From: Bartonella phoceensis
Lineage (GTDB): Bacteria > Pseudomonadota > Alphaproteobacteria > Rhizobiales > Rhizobiaceae
Assembly (NCBI RefSeq): GCF_902825145.1
Contig: NZ_CADEAD010000001.1
Span: forward strand, 62,001-126,000
DNA length: 64,000 bases
Direction: 5' to 3'
Part shown: in pieces, positions 41,836 through 49,540 of the stretch
Numbering within the stretch: position 1 is the first letter of the stretch
Layout: every line of letters starts with the position of its first letter
Made by a program: the position numbers and the translations under genes
The notes under the pieces: generated by a model
What the model saw: only the letters and a program-made list of their open reading frames with translations
The model's database searches: none
Told to the model about the DNA's origin: nothing

Positions 41836-43230
41836 ATGCTAAATAAAGTATTAACACATCTTGACGAGAATATAGAAAAGAGCCTTGAACGCCTTTTTTC
41901 TCTTTTACGTTTTCAATCAATCTCTACAGACTCAGCTTATAAGGATGCATGTTGTCAGGCAGCTGATTGGCTAGTAGAGGATTTAAAAAGCATTGGTTTT
42001 GAGGCTTCACGCCGTGATACACCGGGTCATCCAATGGTTGTTGGGCATCATCCAGGACCTTCAGATGATTGTTTGCATGTTTTGTTTTACGGACATTATG
42101 ATGTTCAACCTGTTGATCCACTGAGTTTATGGGAAAATGATCCCTTTACACCTTCTTTAAAAGAAAGAGGAGGAGAAAAAGTTATTTGTGCTCGTGGGGC
42201 TTCAGATGACAAAGGCCAACTCATGACGTTTATTGAAGCATGTCGTGCCTATAAGCAAGAAACAGGACAGCTTCCTGTGAAAGTTACTATTTTATATGAA
42301 GGTGAAGAAGAAAGCGGTTCTCCTTCCCTTATTCCTTTTTTAAAAGCAAATAAAGATGAACTGAAGGCTGATTGCGTATTGGTTTGTGATACAGCAATGT
42401 GGGATGCGAATACGCCATCGATTACTATTGGACTTCGGGGTATTTTGGGAGAAGAGATTATGATTACTGCAGCTAATCGTGATTTGCATTCTGGTGCTTT
42501 TGGGGGAACTGCAGCTAATCCCATTCATATTTTGGTGACAATTTTAGCAGGGCTTCGTGATGAAGATGGTCGGGTGACACTTCCTGGTTTTTATGATGGA
42601 GTAGAAGAAACACCTCCTCATATTTTGCAATCATGGAATGCACTTAATTGCACTGCTGAAAATTTTCTTGGTCCTATAGGCCTTTCCATTCCTTCTGGCG
42701 AAAAAGGTCGGAGTATTTTAGAACAAATATGGGCGCGTCCTACAGCAGAGGTTAATGGTATTAGTGGTGGGTATGAAGGAGAGGGGATGAAAACGGTTAT
42801 TGCTTCTAAAGCGAGTGCAAAAGTGTCATTTCGTTTAGTGCATAAGCAAGATCCAGAGAAAATACGTCAAGCTTTTCGTGATTATGTGCGCAACGCGATT
42901 CCTGCTGACTGTACAGTTGAATTTAAGGAGCATGGTGCTTCTCCCGCAATTCAGCTTGCCTACGATTCCCCTTTTATAGAAGGGGTGAAAGATGCTTTAT
43001 CGCAAGAGTGGGGTAACCCAGCTTTATTAACTGCTATGGGCGGCTCAATTCCAGTTGTTGGGGATTTTCAGTCAATTCTTAATATGGAAACTATTTTGGT
43101 TGGTTTTGCACTCTATGATGATCGTATGCATTCACCTAATGAAAAATATAATCTCAAATCGTTTCATAAAGGGCAGCGATCTTGGGCGCGTATTCTTACC
43201 GCTTTAGCAAATAGGAGGGTAAATGGCTGA
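41836..43230 (+). CDS. M20-family dipeptidase/carboxypeptidase
   Basis: A 464-residue zinc peptidase of the M20 family (ArgE/DapE/CPG2 clan), probably a cytosolic dipeptidase. I start it at the ATG at 41836 (MLNKVLTHLDENIEK), which has GGGAG eight nt upstream. The first metal site is in FYGHYDVQPVDP, the bridging Asp in ARGASDDKGQLM and the catalytic Glu pair in LYEGEEESGSPSL. The dimerisation domain begins after about residue 215. The conserved tail includes DDRMHSPNEKYNLKSF. It overlaps the RNase D gene by 8 nt. Confidence 0.93.
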   Translation: MLNKVLTHLDENIEKSLERLFSLLRFQSISTDSAYKDACCQAADWLVEDLKSIGFEASRRDTPGHPMVVGHHPGPSDDCLHVLFYGHYDVQPVDPLSLWENDPFTPSLKERGGEKVICARGASDDKGQLMTFIEACRAYKQETGQLPVKVTILYEGEEESGSPSLIPFLKANKDELKADCVLVCDTAMWDANTPSITIGLRGILGEEIMITAANRDLHSGAFGGTAANPIHILVTILAGLRDEDGRVTLPGFYDGVEETPPHILQSWNALNCTAENFLGPIGLSIPSGEKGRSILEQIWARPTAEVNGISGGYEGEGMKTVIASKASAKVSFRLVHKQDPEKIRQAFRDYVRNAIPADCTVEFKEHGASPAIQLAYDSPFIEGVKDALSQEWGNPALLTAMGGSIPVVGDFQSILNMETILVGFALYDDRMHSPNEKYNLKSFHKGQRSWARILTALANRRVNG

Positions 43231-43843
43231 GATTCGCGTTCATCAAGGTGATTTACCAAACTTAGATAATTATCAAATTGATGCCGTTGCGATTGATACC
43301 GAAACTTTGGGATTACAACCGCATCGTGATCGTTTATGTGTCGTTCAGCTTTCTTCTGGAGATGGTACTGCTGACGTTATACAGATTGCAAAAGGACAAA
43401 CGAGTGCACCTAATTTGGTTAAATTGCTTGAAGATAAGGCAATCACCAAAATATTTCATTTCGGGCGTTTTGATCTTTCTATTTTAGCACATACATTTGG
43501 CGTTATGCCAGATGTGGTTTTTTGTACAAAAATTGCTTCAAAACTCACCCGCACCTATACGGATCGTCATGGATTAAAGGAAATTTGTGGTGAGTTACTG
43601 AATGTAAATATTTCTAAGCAGCAACAATCTTCAGATTGGGCTGCTAAAACGTTGTCACGTGCACAAGTTGAATATGCTGCATCAGATGTTTTATATTTAC
43701 ATCGTTTAAAAGATATCTTTGAAGAACGCTTACGGCGTGAAGAGCGAGAAAATGTTGCAAAGGCATGTTTTGAATTTTTACCTATGAGAGCAAGACTTGA
43801 TCTTTTGGGATGGGCAGAGGTTGATATTTTCGCGCATAACTGA
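43223..43843 (+). CDS. rnd: Ribonuclease D (short form, exonuclease domain only)
   Basis: A 206-residue DEDD-family 3'-5' exoribonuclease acting in tRNA and small RNA maturation. The three Exo motifs are visible: AIDTETLGL (Exo I Asp and Glu), IFHFGRFDLSIL (Exo II Asp) and VEYAASDVLYLHRL (Exo III, with Tyr and Asp). The HRDC domains of E. coli RNase D are absent, as is usual for alphaproteobacterial short forms. The start overlaps the M20 peptidase gene, with GGAGGG upstream. A strong hairpin follows. Confidence 0.92.
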   Translation: MAEIRVHQGDLPNLDNYQIDAVAIDTETLGLQPHRDRLCVVQLSSGDGTADVIQIAKGQTSAPNLVKLLEDKAITKIFHFGRFDLSILAHTFGVMPDVVFCTKIASKLTRTYTDRHGLKEICGELLNVNISKQQQSSDWAAKTLSRAQVEYAASDVLYLHRLKDIFEERLRREERENVAKACFEFLPMRARLDLLGWAEVDIFAHN

Positions 43844-43889
43844 GTTTAAAAATGAACCTTTAGAATTGAGATCAGAAGGATTATAATGT

Positions 43890-43933
43890 AAAAGAACAAA
43901 ATGCCCAATATATTATGAGCATTTTGTTCTTTT
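43890..43933 (+). terminator. Rho-independent terminator after rnd
   Basis: A perfect 15-bp inverted repeat (AAAAGAACAAAATGC and its complement) flanks a 14-nt loop. The right arm ends in TTTT, with more T-rich sequence beyond. It lies 47 nt after the rnd stop. Because the stem is A/T-rich and symmetric it could act in either direction. Confidence 0.75.
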
Positions 43934-44122
43934 ATCATTTTTTTAATGAAAGTGTTTTGTGAATCAATGCTTAGCTTAGTGAGTGTTTAAATTTAAATAT
44001 TACATAATAAAGATATATTCGTGGGGATTTAACATATGAATACTATCACGGCCGCATTGAGCAAAAAAAATTAAAAAAAGGCTACTAAAAAAATGCGTGG
44101 GTAAACACTCGTGTAATTGATC

Positions 44123-44149
44123 GTACATATAATAATACATTATATGTAC
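44123..44149. repeat. Perfect inverted repeat in a decayed region
   Basis: The arms GTACATATAAT and ATTATATGTAC are exact complements, separated by five nt. There is no T-run after it, so it is not a typical terminator. It could be an AT-rich cruciform or an operator; its role is unknown. Confidence 0.5.
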
Positions 44150-44249
44150 CATTATTTATTAAAAAAATAAGTGATTTCTGTATTGTCATAGCCTAAAATT
44201 TTATATTATTTTCTATAGAAATTTAAAGTAAAAAAGTAAAGTCGCTAAG

Positions 44250-44700
44250 TATAATCTATTATGATGCTTATAATGGAAAAATATTTATTAATTTAAGATA
44301 TTTTATTCCAGTATTTCCTGTTTTCACTTCAGTTTCTGTAGCTCAAGAAGCTAATTTTATGGTTATTCCATAATTGAGTCAAAGGAACGACTTCTGCTGT
44401 TTCTTCTAAAAGTTCTTTGCTGAATGGACAGGTGAGCAGTTTATTATTTAAAGTTTTTCAAAAGGAGTTTGCTTATATTGGTAATAGCAAATGCAAAGCA
44501 ATTGTTGATTTGGTATGTATCATATTCTTCTAAAAAAGAAGATTAGCATCTAAGGGAGACTCACGGAGAGCAAAACTACGAGATCTACTGAGTTTTTAAT
44601 AAGCAAATTTTATGATGAGAGAGAAAATACAACAGGTCAAGCTATTGTATATGGTAATGTCAGGGTCGAAGCAACATACAATGCCTGTATAGTTTTTTAG
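44250..44700 (+). pseudogene. Decayed gene upstream of the hbp array, family unknown
   Basis: Several coding-like pieces follow each other in different plus-strand frames. The first is LRYFIPVFPVFTSVSVAQEANF (signal-peptide-like, ending at a stop near 44372). The next is VKGTTSAVSSKSSLLNGQ with more to about 44520, then KGDSRRAKLRDLLSF, and last FYDERENTTGQAIVYGNVRVEATYN to a stop near 44700. Together they look like one exported-protein gene broken by frameshifts. I do not recognise the family. The remaining gap 43934-44991 holds no other gene. Confidence 0.4.
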
Positions 44701-44916
44701 GAGGGAGGCATTTCATTTTACAAGACCGACAGTGTCTATTTTTCAGGGGGTATGTTGTTTTTATACTTTGGGAAATATGCCTAACACATTAGTAAATTTC
44801 ATTGTGAGGATAGTAATTTCTACGTTGGTATAGCTTAAAAGTTCACGTTTATTACCTATCAAATGGTTGAAGAGAACATCTGTTACAGGCTTTTTGTTTT
44901 TTTTATAAGTGTATCA

Positions 44917-44930
44917 TTTTTACTACAGAT
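44917..44930 (+). promoter_or_regulatory. Conserved hbp upstream box 1
   Basis: TTTTTACTACAGAT occurs here and, identically, before each of the other three hbp genes. This copy is 61 nt before the start codon. It may correspond to the H-box promoter element reported for the hbp family of Bartonella quintana and linked to Irr control. I recall the element but cannot verify its exact sequence here. Confidence 0.7.
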
Positions 44931-44991
44931 ATCTGTAGGGGGGGCTCTATATGAAATTACGTGTTCAAATATTCAGCTATGGAGAGAAAAT

Positions 44992-45825
44992 ATGAATATG
45001 AAATGGTTAATAACAGCTTCTGCTTTCGCTTTTGTTTCAGCTTCAGCAGCGCATGCAGCAGATGTTATTGTTCCCCCTAATCCTACACCTGTTGCACCAG
45101 TTATTGTTGCTCCAACTTTTTCCTGGACAGGTTTCTACTTTGGTGGTCAAATTGGTGGCTTTTCGAGTAAAACAAAAATAGATAGTCTGCGTGAAAGAAA
45201 AAACATTTCCATACATGATGACTCTGTACCTAAATTGTCCGGTTTTATGGGCGGTCTTTATGCAGGTTCGAATGTTGATCTCGGCAATGGCCTTATTCTA
45301 GGTGTTGATACCGATATTATTTGGACCGATAAAAATGATACGAAGATGGTGCCAGTATATGAGATTACTCCAGATAACGTAAATTATGTTAATCAGTTAC
45401 TAAAAGAAGTGGGTATTAAGGTTGATAATAGGGGAATCAAGGTTGGTGATAAATTTTCTAACAATTTAACTTTTAAAGAAAAATGGTCAGGTGCTACGCG
45501 GATACGAATTGGTTTTGCAGCTGAACGTATTATGCCTTATGTTGCTGGTGGTATTGCCTATACACAACTCCAAGATATTGCGTCGATATCAATAACAGAA
45601 AAAGATACAGGAAAAACCATAGCTTCTAATAACCTATCTGATGAAACAAAGACGTTTGTTGGTTACACCTTTGGTGCTGGTGTTGATTTCGCAATGACCA
45701 ATAATGTTATTGTCCGTGCCGAATATCGTTACTCAGATTTTGGTAAAAAGAAATTTTCAAACGATAAATATGAAACTTCTTACAAAACTAATGATTTCCG
45801 TGTTGGTGTAGCTTACAAGTTTTAA
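44992..45825 (+). CDS. Hbp/Pap31-family heme-binding outer-membrane protein (array gene 1)
   Basis: A 277-residue outer-membrane beta-barrel protein of the Bartonella hemin-binding family. Start at the ATG at 44992 with GGAGAG upstream. The signal peptide ends at AAHAAD near residue 22. Then come a Pro/Val-rich linker and the barrel start FSWTGFYFGGQIGGFSSK. Other family blocks are GGLYAGSNVDLGNGLILGVDTD, KWSGATRIRIGFAAERIMPYVAGGIAYTQL and the C-terminal VRAEYRYSDFGKKKF, ending in GVAYKF with the terminal Phe needed for barrel insertion. Relatives bind heme at the cell surface and some bind host matrix proteins. It has its own box and terminator. Confidence 0.9.
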   Translation: MNMKWLITASAFAFVSASAAHAADVIVPPNPTPVAPVIVAPTFSWTGFYFGGQIGGFSSKTKIDSLRERKNISIHDDSVPKLSGFMGGLYAGSNVDLGNGLILGVDTDIIWTDKNDTKMVPVYEITPDNVNYVNQLLKEVGIKVDNRGIKVGDKFSNNLTFKEKWSGATRIRIGFAAERIMPYVAGGIAYTQLQDIASISITEKDTGKTIASNNLSDETKTFVGYTFGAGVDFAMTNNVIVRAEYRYSDFGKKKFSNDKYETSYKTNDFRVGVAYKF

Positions 45826-46049
45826 TGTATTGTAAGCTAAGTTACTAAAAGACTTATTTTGAAATGTCTTTGATGTTTTTCTGTGGCTATATTATCACAT
45901 AAGACAATATTATTTGCATATGTGTAATGTTGCTACAGAGTCATTTTTATCAAAAGAAATACGCAAACGATAAAGGATAATTTATATGGTATTTCAATAA
46001 GTTATATATGCATATAATTTACAGATTTTCATATAAAACAGAATTATTA

Positions 46050-46082
46050 AGAGGTCTCGTCTCTGAAGGGGATCTCTGTTTT
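46050..46082 (+). terminator. Terminator after hbp array gene 1
   Basis: The stem AGAGGTCTC pairs with GGGATCTCT (two G-T pairs), followed by a short T-run. It lies 225 nt after the stop of gene 1 and just before the box of gene 2. The rest of the gap 45826-46164 has no gene. Confidence 0.65.
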
Positions 46083-46097
46083 GTATGAGCTGTGTTA

Positions 46098-46111
46098 TTT
46101 TTACTACAGAT
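46098..46111 (+). promoter_or_regulatory. Conserved hbp upstream box 2
   Basis: An identical copy of TTTTTACTACAGAT, 53 nt before the start codon of hbp array gene 2 and immediately after the terminator of gene 1. The fixed distance suggests a promoter or regulator site. Confidence 0.7.
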
Positions 46112-46164
46112 TTTTTTTTCATAGGTATATAGCATTGCACCATAATGAATTAGGAGCAAAATTT

Positions 46165-47064
46165 ATGAATATAAAATCTTTAGTAATGACTTCTGTTGTC
46201 GCTTTGGTTTCAGCTTCTGCAGCACAGGCTGCAGATGTTGTAGTTCCACATGAAATAACGCCAGTTATCACTGCCCCTGCATTTTCTTGGACAGGTTTCT
46301 ATATGGGTGCTCAAATTGGCGGTTTTTCAAGTAAAATTGGTCTGAAAGATAAGGATAAAGATACTTCAATTTATAAAGATTTATCGCCTAAACTTTCAGG
46401 TTTGATTGGCGGTATTTATGCAGGGTCTAACTTTGATCTTGGAAATGGTATTATTTTGGGTGTTGAAACAGATATAATCTGGTCTGGTAAAAAGGATATA
46501 AAAACAGCCGTTGAACAAGCTCAAAATACTAACAATACTAACAATACTAACAATACTAACAATACTAACAATACTAACAATACTAACAATACTAATAATA
46601 CTAATAATACTAATAATACTAATAATACTGACAATACTGACAATACTGACAATACTGACAATACTGACAATACTAACAATACTAATATTCCTAAGAATTT
46701 TGCAAAGGGTGTAGAAGGCGTTTTGTTTAAACAAAAGTGGGCTGGTGCTACACGCGTGCGTCTAGGTTTAGCTGCTTCTGATCGTGTTATGCCTTATGTT
46801 GCTGGGGGTATTGCTTATACGCAGCTAGAAGCGGCTTATGTATCAATTAAGCCAGATGGTTCTTATAACGCTTCCAATAATGAAACAGCACCAATGGTGG
46901 GTTTCACCATTGGTGGTGGTATTGATTTCGCAATGACTGACAATGTTTTGTTGCGTGCGGAATACCGTTACTCAGATTATGGTAAAAAGAAATTCTTTGG
47001 AGAAAAGAAAGACTATAATTTCAAAACCAATGATTTCCGTGTTGGTGTAGCTTATAAATTCTGA
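46165..47064 (+). CDS. Hbp/Pap31-family heme-binding outer-membrane protein with Asn-Thr repeat loop (array gene 2)
   Basis: A 299-residue family member starting at the ATG at 46165 with TAGGAG nine nt upstream. The signal peptide MNIKSLVMTSVVALVSASAAQA is followed by ADVVVPHEI and FSWTGFYMGAQIGGFSSK. In the central variable loop, about residues 121-174 are 18 repeats of Asn-Thr-Asn or Asn-Thr-Asp. The conserved barrel resumes at KWAGATRVRLGLAASDRVMPYVAGG and ends GVAYKF. The repeat would lie in a surface-exposed loop and is expected to vary between strains. Heme binding is assigned by family. Confidence 0.9.
   Translation: MNIKSLVMTSVVALVSASAAQAADVVVPHEITPVITAPAFSWTGFYMGAQIGGFSSKIGLKDKDKDTSIYKDLSPKLSGLIGGIYAGSNFDLGNGIILGVETDIIWSGKKDIKTAVEQAQNTNNTNNTNNTNNTNNTNNTNNTNNTNNTNNTNNTDNTDNTDNTDNTDNTNNTNIPKNFAKGVEGVLFKQKWAGATRVRLGLAASDRVMPYVAGGIAYTQLEAAYVSIKPDGSYNASNNETAPMVGFTIGGGIDFAMTDNVLLRAEYRYSDYGKKKFFGEKKDYNFKTNDFRVGVAYKF
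46525..46686 (+). repeat. 18-copy 9-bp tandem repeat inside hbp array gene 2
   Basis: Exactly 18 uninterrupted nonamers, in blocks: seven AATACTAAC, four AATACTAAT, five AATACTGAC, then one AATACTAAC and one AATACTAAT. Each encodes Asn-Thr-Asn or Asn-Thr-Asp. Gain or loss of a unit keeps the frame, so it would change loop length without switching the gene off. Confidence 0.97.
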
Positions 47065-47108
47065 TTTTGTAAAAAATAAAATTATTCAGGTTAAAATTGA
47101 ATTGTTTA

Positions 47109-47140
47109 AGAGGTCCTGTCAAAAACGGGACCTCTGTTTT
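47109..47140 (+). terminator. Terminator after hbp array gene 2
   Basis: An 11-bp stem (AGAGGTCCTGT with ACGGGACCTCT, one G-T pair) and a 5-nt loop are followed by GTTTTT. This is a strong rho-independent terminator 44 nt after the stop codon. Confidence 0.85.
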
Positions 47141-47154
47141 TATCGCCTTTCTAT

Positions 47155-47168
47155 TTTTTACTACAGAT
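47155..47168 (+). promoter_or_regulatory. Conserved hbp upstream box 3
   Basis: A third identical copy of TTTTTACTACAGAT, 55 nt before the start codon of hbp array gene 3 and 15 nt after the preceding terminator. Confidence 0.7.
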
Positions 47169-47223
47169 TTTCTTTGTGTAAGTGCTGAGTATTGCATTAG
47201 TAAATAACTTAGGAGCAGAATTT

Positions 47224-48060
47224 ATGAATATAAAATCTTTAATGACGACTTCTGTTATTGTTTTTATTTCAGCTTCGGCAGTACAGGCTGCTGATGTTAT
47301 CGTTTCTCATGAAGTTGTACCGGTTGTTACCACCCCTGCATTTTCTTGGACAGGTTTCTATATAGGTGCTCAGATTGGTGGTTTTTCAAGTAAGGTTGAA
47401 CGAGGTGATCAGGATACAAAAGAAAGAGTGTTCAGCAAAAATGAGACACCTAAACCTTCAGGTTTCGTGGGAGGTATTTATGCGGGTTCCAATATAGATC
47501 TTGGCTATGGTCTTGTTTTAGGGGTTGAAACAGATGTAATTTGGGCTGATCGAAGAGACACACGAATCTCTACTTCGGAAGTGCTTGATATTGATGGTGC
47601 TGTAGAACTTAATCAGCATTTTCAAGATGCTGGTGTTAAGTTGGAGGGAGCAGAAAAATTTGTAACTGGTGATACGGGAATATACGGAATTACTTTAAAA
47701 GAAAAATGGTCCGGTGCCACACGCGTGCGTATCGGTTTTGTGGCCGCTGATCGTATTATGCCGTATATTGCTGGTGGTGTTGTCTATGCGCAGATGCAGG
47801 GTATTGATTGGTTTTCGGGAACAAAAAAATCGGTAAATAATAAACTAGGTAAAACGGTTTCTGGTAATATCTTTGATAAAACAAAGATGTTTGTTGGTTA
47901 TACCCTTGATTATGGTATTGACTTTGCAATTACTGATAATGTTTTATTCCGTGCGGAATACCGTTATTCAAATTTTGGTAAAAAGAAATTTGGGAAGGGT
48001 GGAAACGAAGTTAGCTATAAGACGAATGACTTGCGTATTGGTATAGCTTATAGGTTCTAA
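47224..48060 (+). CDS. Hbp/Pap31-family heme-binding outer-membrane protein (array gene 3)
   Basis: A 278-residue family member. The ATG at 47224 has AGGAG nine nt upstream. The signal peptide ends at AVQAAD, then VIVSHEVVPVVTTPAFSWTGFY begins the barrel. Its leader and first 40 residues are close to those of gene 2, which suggests recent duplication or gene conversion. The central loop (about residues 110-155) is unique. The end reads VLFRAEYRYSNFGKKKF to IGIAYRF, differing from the GVAYKF of its neighbours but keeping the terminal Phe. Confidence 0.9.
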   Translation: MNIKSLMTTSVIVFISASAVQAADVIVSHEVVPVVTTPAFSWTGFYIGAQIGGFSSKVERGDQDTKERVFSKNETPKPSGFVGGIYAGSNIDLGYGLVLGVETDVIWADRRDTRISTSEVLDIDGAVELNQHFQDAGVKLEGAEKFVTGDTGIYGITLKEKWSGATRVRIGFVAADRIMPYIAGGVVYAQMQGIDWFSGTKKSVNNKLGKTVSGNIFDKTKMFVGYTLDYGIDFAITDNVLFRAEYRYSNFGKKKFGKGGNEVSYKTNDLRIGIAYRF

Positions 48061-48099
48061 TTATTATAAAAATAAAATTATATAAATTATAGACTGCTA

Positions 48100-48135
48100 A
48101 GAGGTTTCGTTTTTAACGGGACCTCTATTTTTTTG
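48100..48135 (+). terminator. Terminator after hbp array gene 3
   Basis: AGAGGTTTCGT pairs with ACGGGACCTCT (G-T pairs in the middle), and an A plus seven Ts follow. It is closely related in sequence to the other hbp terminators, 39 nt after the stop. Confidence 0.8.
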
Positions 48136-48146
48136 TGAATGTGATA

Positions 48147-48160
48147 TTTTTACTACAGAT
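48147..48160 (+). promoter_or_regulatory. Conserved hbp upstream box 4
   Basis: A fourth identical copy of TTTTTACTACAGAT, 54 nt before the start codon of hbp array gene 4. Confidence 0.7.
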
Positions 48161-48214
48161 ATTTCAAAATAGATACACTATATACAATACGTTTTGGATA
48201 TTTGGAGATATTTT

Positions 48215-49285
48215 ATGAATACGAAACGTTTAATAACGGCATCTGTTTTTGCTTTAATTTCATCCTCCGCAGTACAGGCAGCTGATGTGATGGTTCCTTA
48301 TCAACCAACACCGGTTTCTTCACCAGCTCCTACCTCAGTTTTGGTAGCTCCTGCTTTTACGTGGGCCGGTATTTATATGGGCGGTCAAGTTAGTGGTTTT
48401 TCCAGTAAAGCTGATATAGATATTGTTGGTAAAGATAAGGGTGTATCATTGGTCAAGGATTTATCACCTAGACTTTCAGGTTTTGAAGGTGGTGGGCTTT
48501 ATGCGGGTTCTAATATTGATCTTGGTGATAACTTCATCTTTGGTATTGATACGGATTTAATGTGGTCTGGACAGAAACAGACAAAGTCTATTATCGGAAA
48601 TATGCCTGATCATGCTGCAGTAGACAGTGTGGTAGCAAGGTCTGGCGGATCAGTAAAGCCATCTTCAGAAAAGCCAGTGGCAGGAAATGCTGCCGGTGGG
48701 GTGAATGTGGACCGCGGTCATCATAGTGCTGCTCATTCACCTGTTGTTGGTTATCCACATGGTGCTAATCTATACGGCGCTGGCTTTAACCCTTACAATG
48801 CACAGATGATGGGTGGACATGGTGCACGGGCTGTGGGTAATAACAATGCAAATCTATATGGTTTAGAGCAGATAAAGAGGGATCTCGCTGAAATTAGTCG
48901 TGAGCAGGGGGAAGTAGACACTTTGAGCCATACTTTAAAGCAAGATTGGACTGGTGCTGCGCGGGTGCGTGTCGGTTTTTCTGCTGATCGTTTTATGCCT
49001 TATGTTGCTGGTGGTATAGCTTATGCACGACTTAGAGATACTATTTCCGTATCATTTAAAAAACATAGTGAAGAAGTTTCAAAATCTAATAACTTAACCG
49101 ATGAAACGAAAACTATGATTGGTTATACCCTTGGTGGTGGTATTGATGTATCGGTGTTGGACAGTATTATTCTGCGTGCAGAGTATCGTTATTCCGATTT
49201 TGGTAAAAAGAAATTTGCAAAAGAAAAACTTGAACTTAACTATAAAACCAATGATTTCCGCGTTGGTGTAGCTTATAAATTTTAA
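48215..49285 (+). CDS. Hbp/Pap31-family heme-binding outer-membrane protein with long Gly/His/Asn-rich loop (array gene 4)
   Basis: At 356 residues this is the largest of the four. The ATG at 48215 has GGAG upstream. The signal peptide ends at AVQAAD, followed by a longer Pro/Ser/Thr linker (PTPVSSPAPTSVLVAP) and FTWAGIYMGGQVSGFSSK. An insert of roughly 100 residues (about 125-235) is rich in Gly, His, Asn and Ala and includes DRGHHSAAHSPVVGYPHGAN and MMGGHGARAVGNNNANLYG. The barrel resumes at QDWTGAARVRVGFSADRFMPYVAGG and ends GVAYKF. The clustered histidines could contribute extra heme or metal binding; that is inference. Confidence 0.88.
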   Translation: MNTKRLITASVFALISSSAVQAADVMVPYQPTPVSSPAPTSVLVAPAFTWAGIYMGGQVSGFSSKADIDIVGKDKGVSLVKDLSPRLSGFEGGGLYAGSNIDLGDNFIFGIDTDLMWSGQKQTKSIIGNMPDHAAVDSVVARSGGSVKPSSEKPVAGNAAGGVNVDRGHHSAAHSPVVGYPHGANLYGAGFNPYNAQMMGGHGARAVGNNNANLYGLEQIKRDLAEISREQGEVDTLSHTLKQDWTGAARVRVGFSADRFMPYVAGGIAYARLRDTISVSFKKHSEEVSKSNNLTDETKTMIGYTLGGGIDVSVLDSIILRAEYRYSDFGKKKFAKEKLELNYKTNDFRVGVAYKF

Positions 49286-49308
49286 TCTGTTGTAAAAATA
49301 AGTTACTA

Positions 49309-49347
49309 AGAGGCTCTGCTCTAAGGGTGGGGCCTTTATTTTTTTAA
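49309..49347 (+). terminator. Terminator after hbp array gene 4
   Basis: AGGCTCT pairs with GGGGCCT (including G-T pairs), followed by TTATTTTTTT. It lies about 25 nt after the last hbp stop and separates the array from ileS. Confidence 0.65.
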
Positions 49348-49540
49348 AAACGATCATTTTTGGGTTTCCTTTCTTGGTAGTTTCGTGATAAAGCCCATAA
49401 AATGTGAGGATATATCTTCTTGATCGCTGCTTAATACGAATGATGAGCTCGGCTTTCCCTATAGATTAAAAAACAGAGTTGCAGGGTTCAGGGAAGTTAT
49501 GCAAAAATGAAATCGTAAAAGTGGACAGGAATATTTCACA

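Noticed and set aside
46525..46686. CRISPR-like array
   Set aside because: The units are contiguous nonamers without spacers and are in frame within a gene.
46396..46734. Long Ile/Ser/Val repeat frame on the minus strand and a Leu/Thr/Ile repeat frame on the plus strand
   Set aside because: These are only other-frame readings of the 9-bp tandem repeat inside hbp array gene 2; neither has a start context or similarity.
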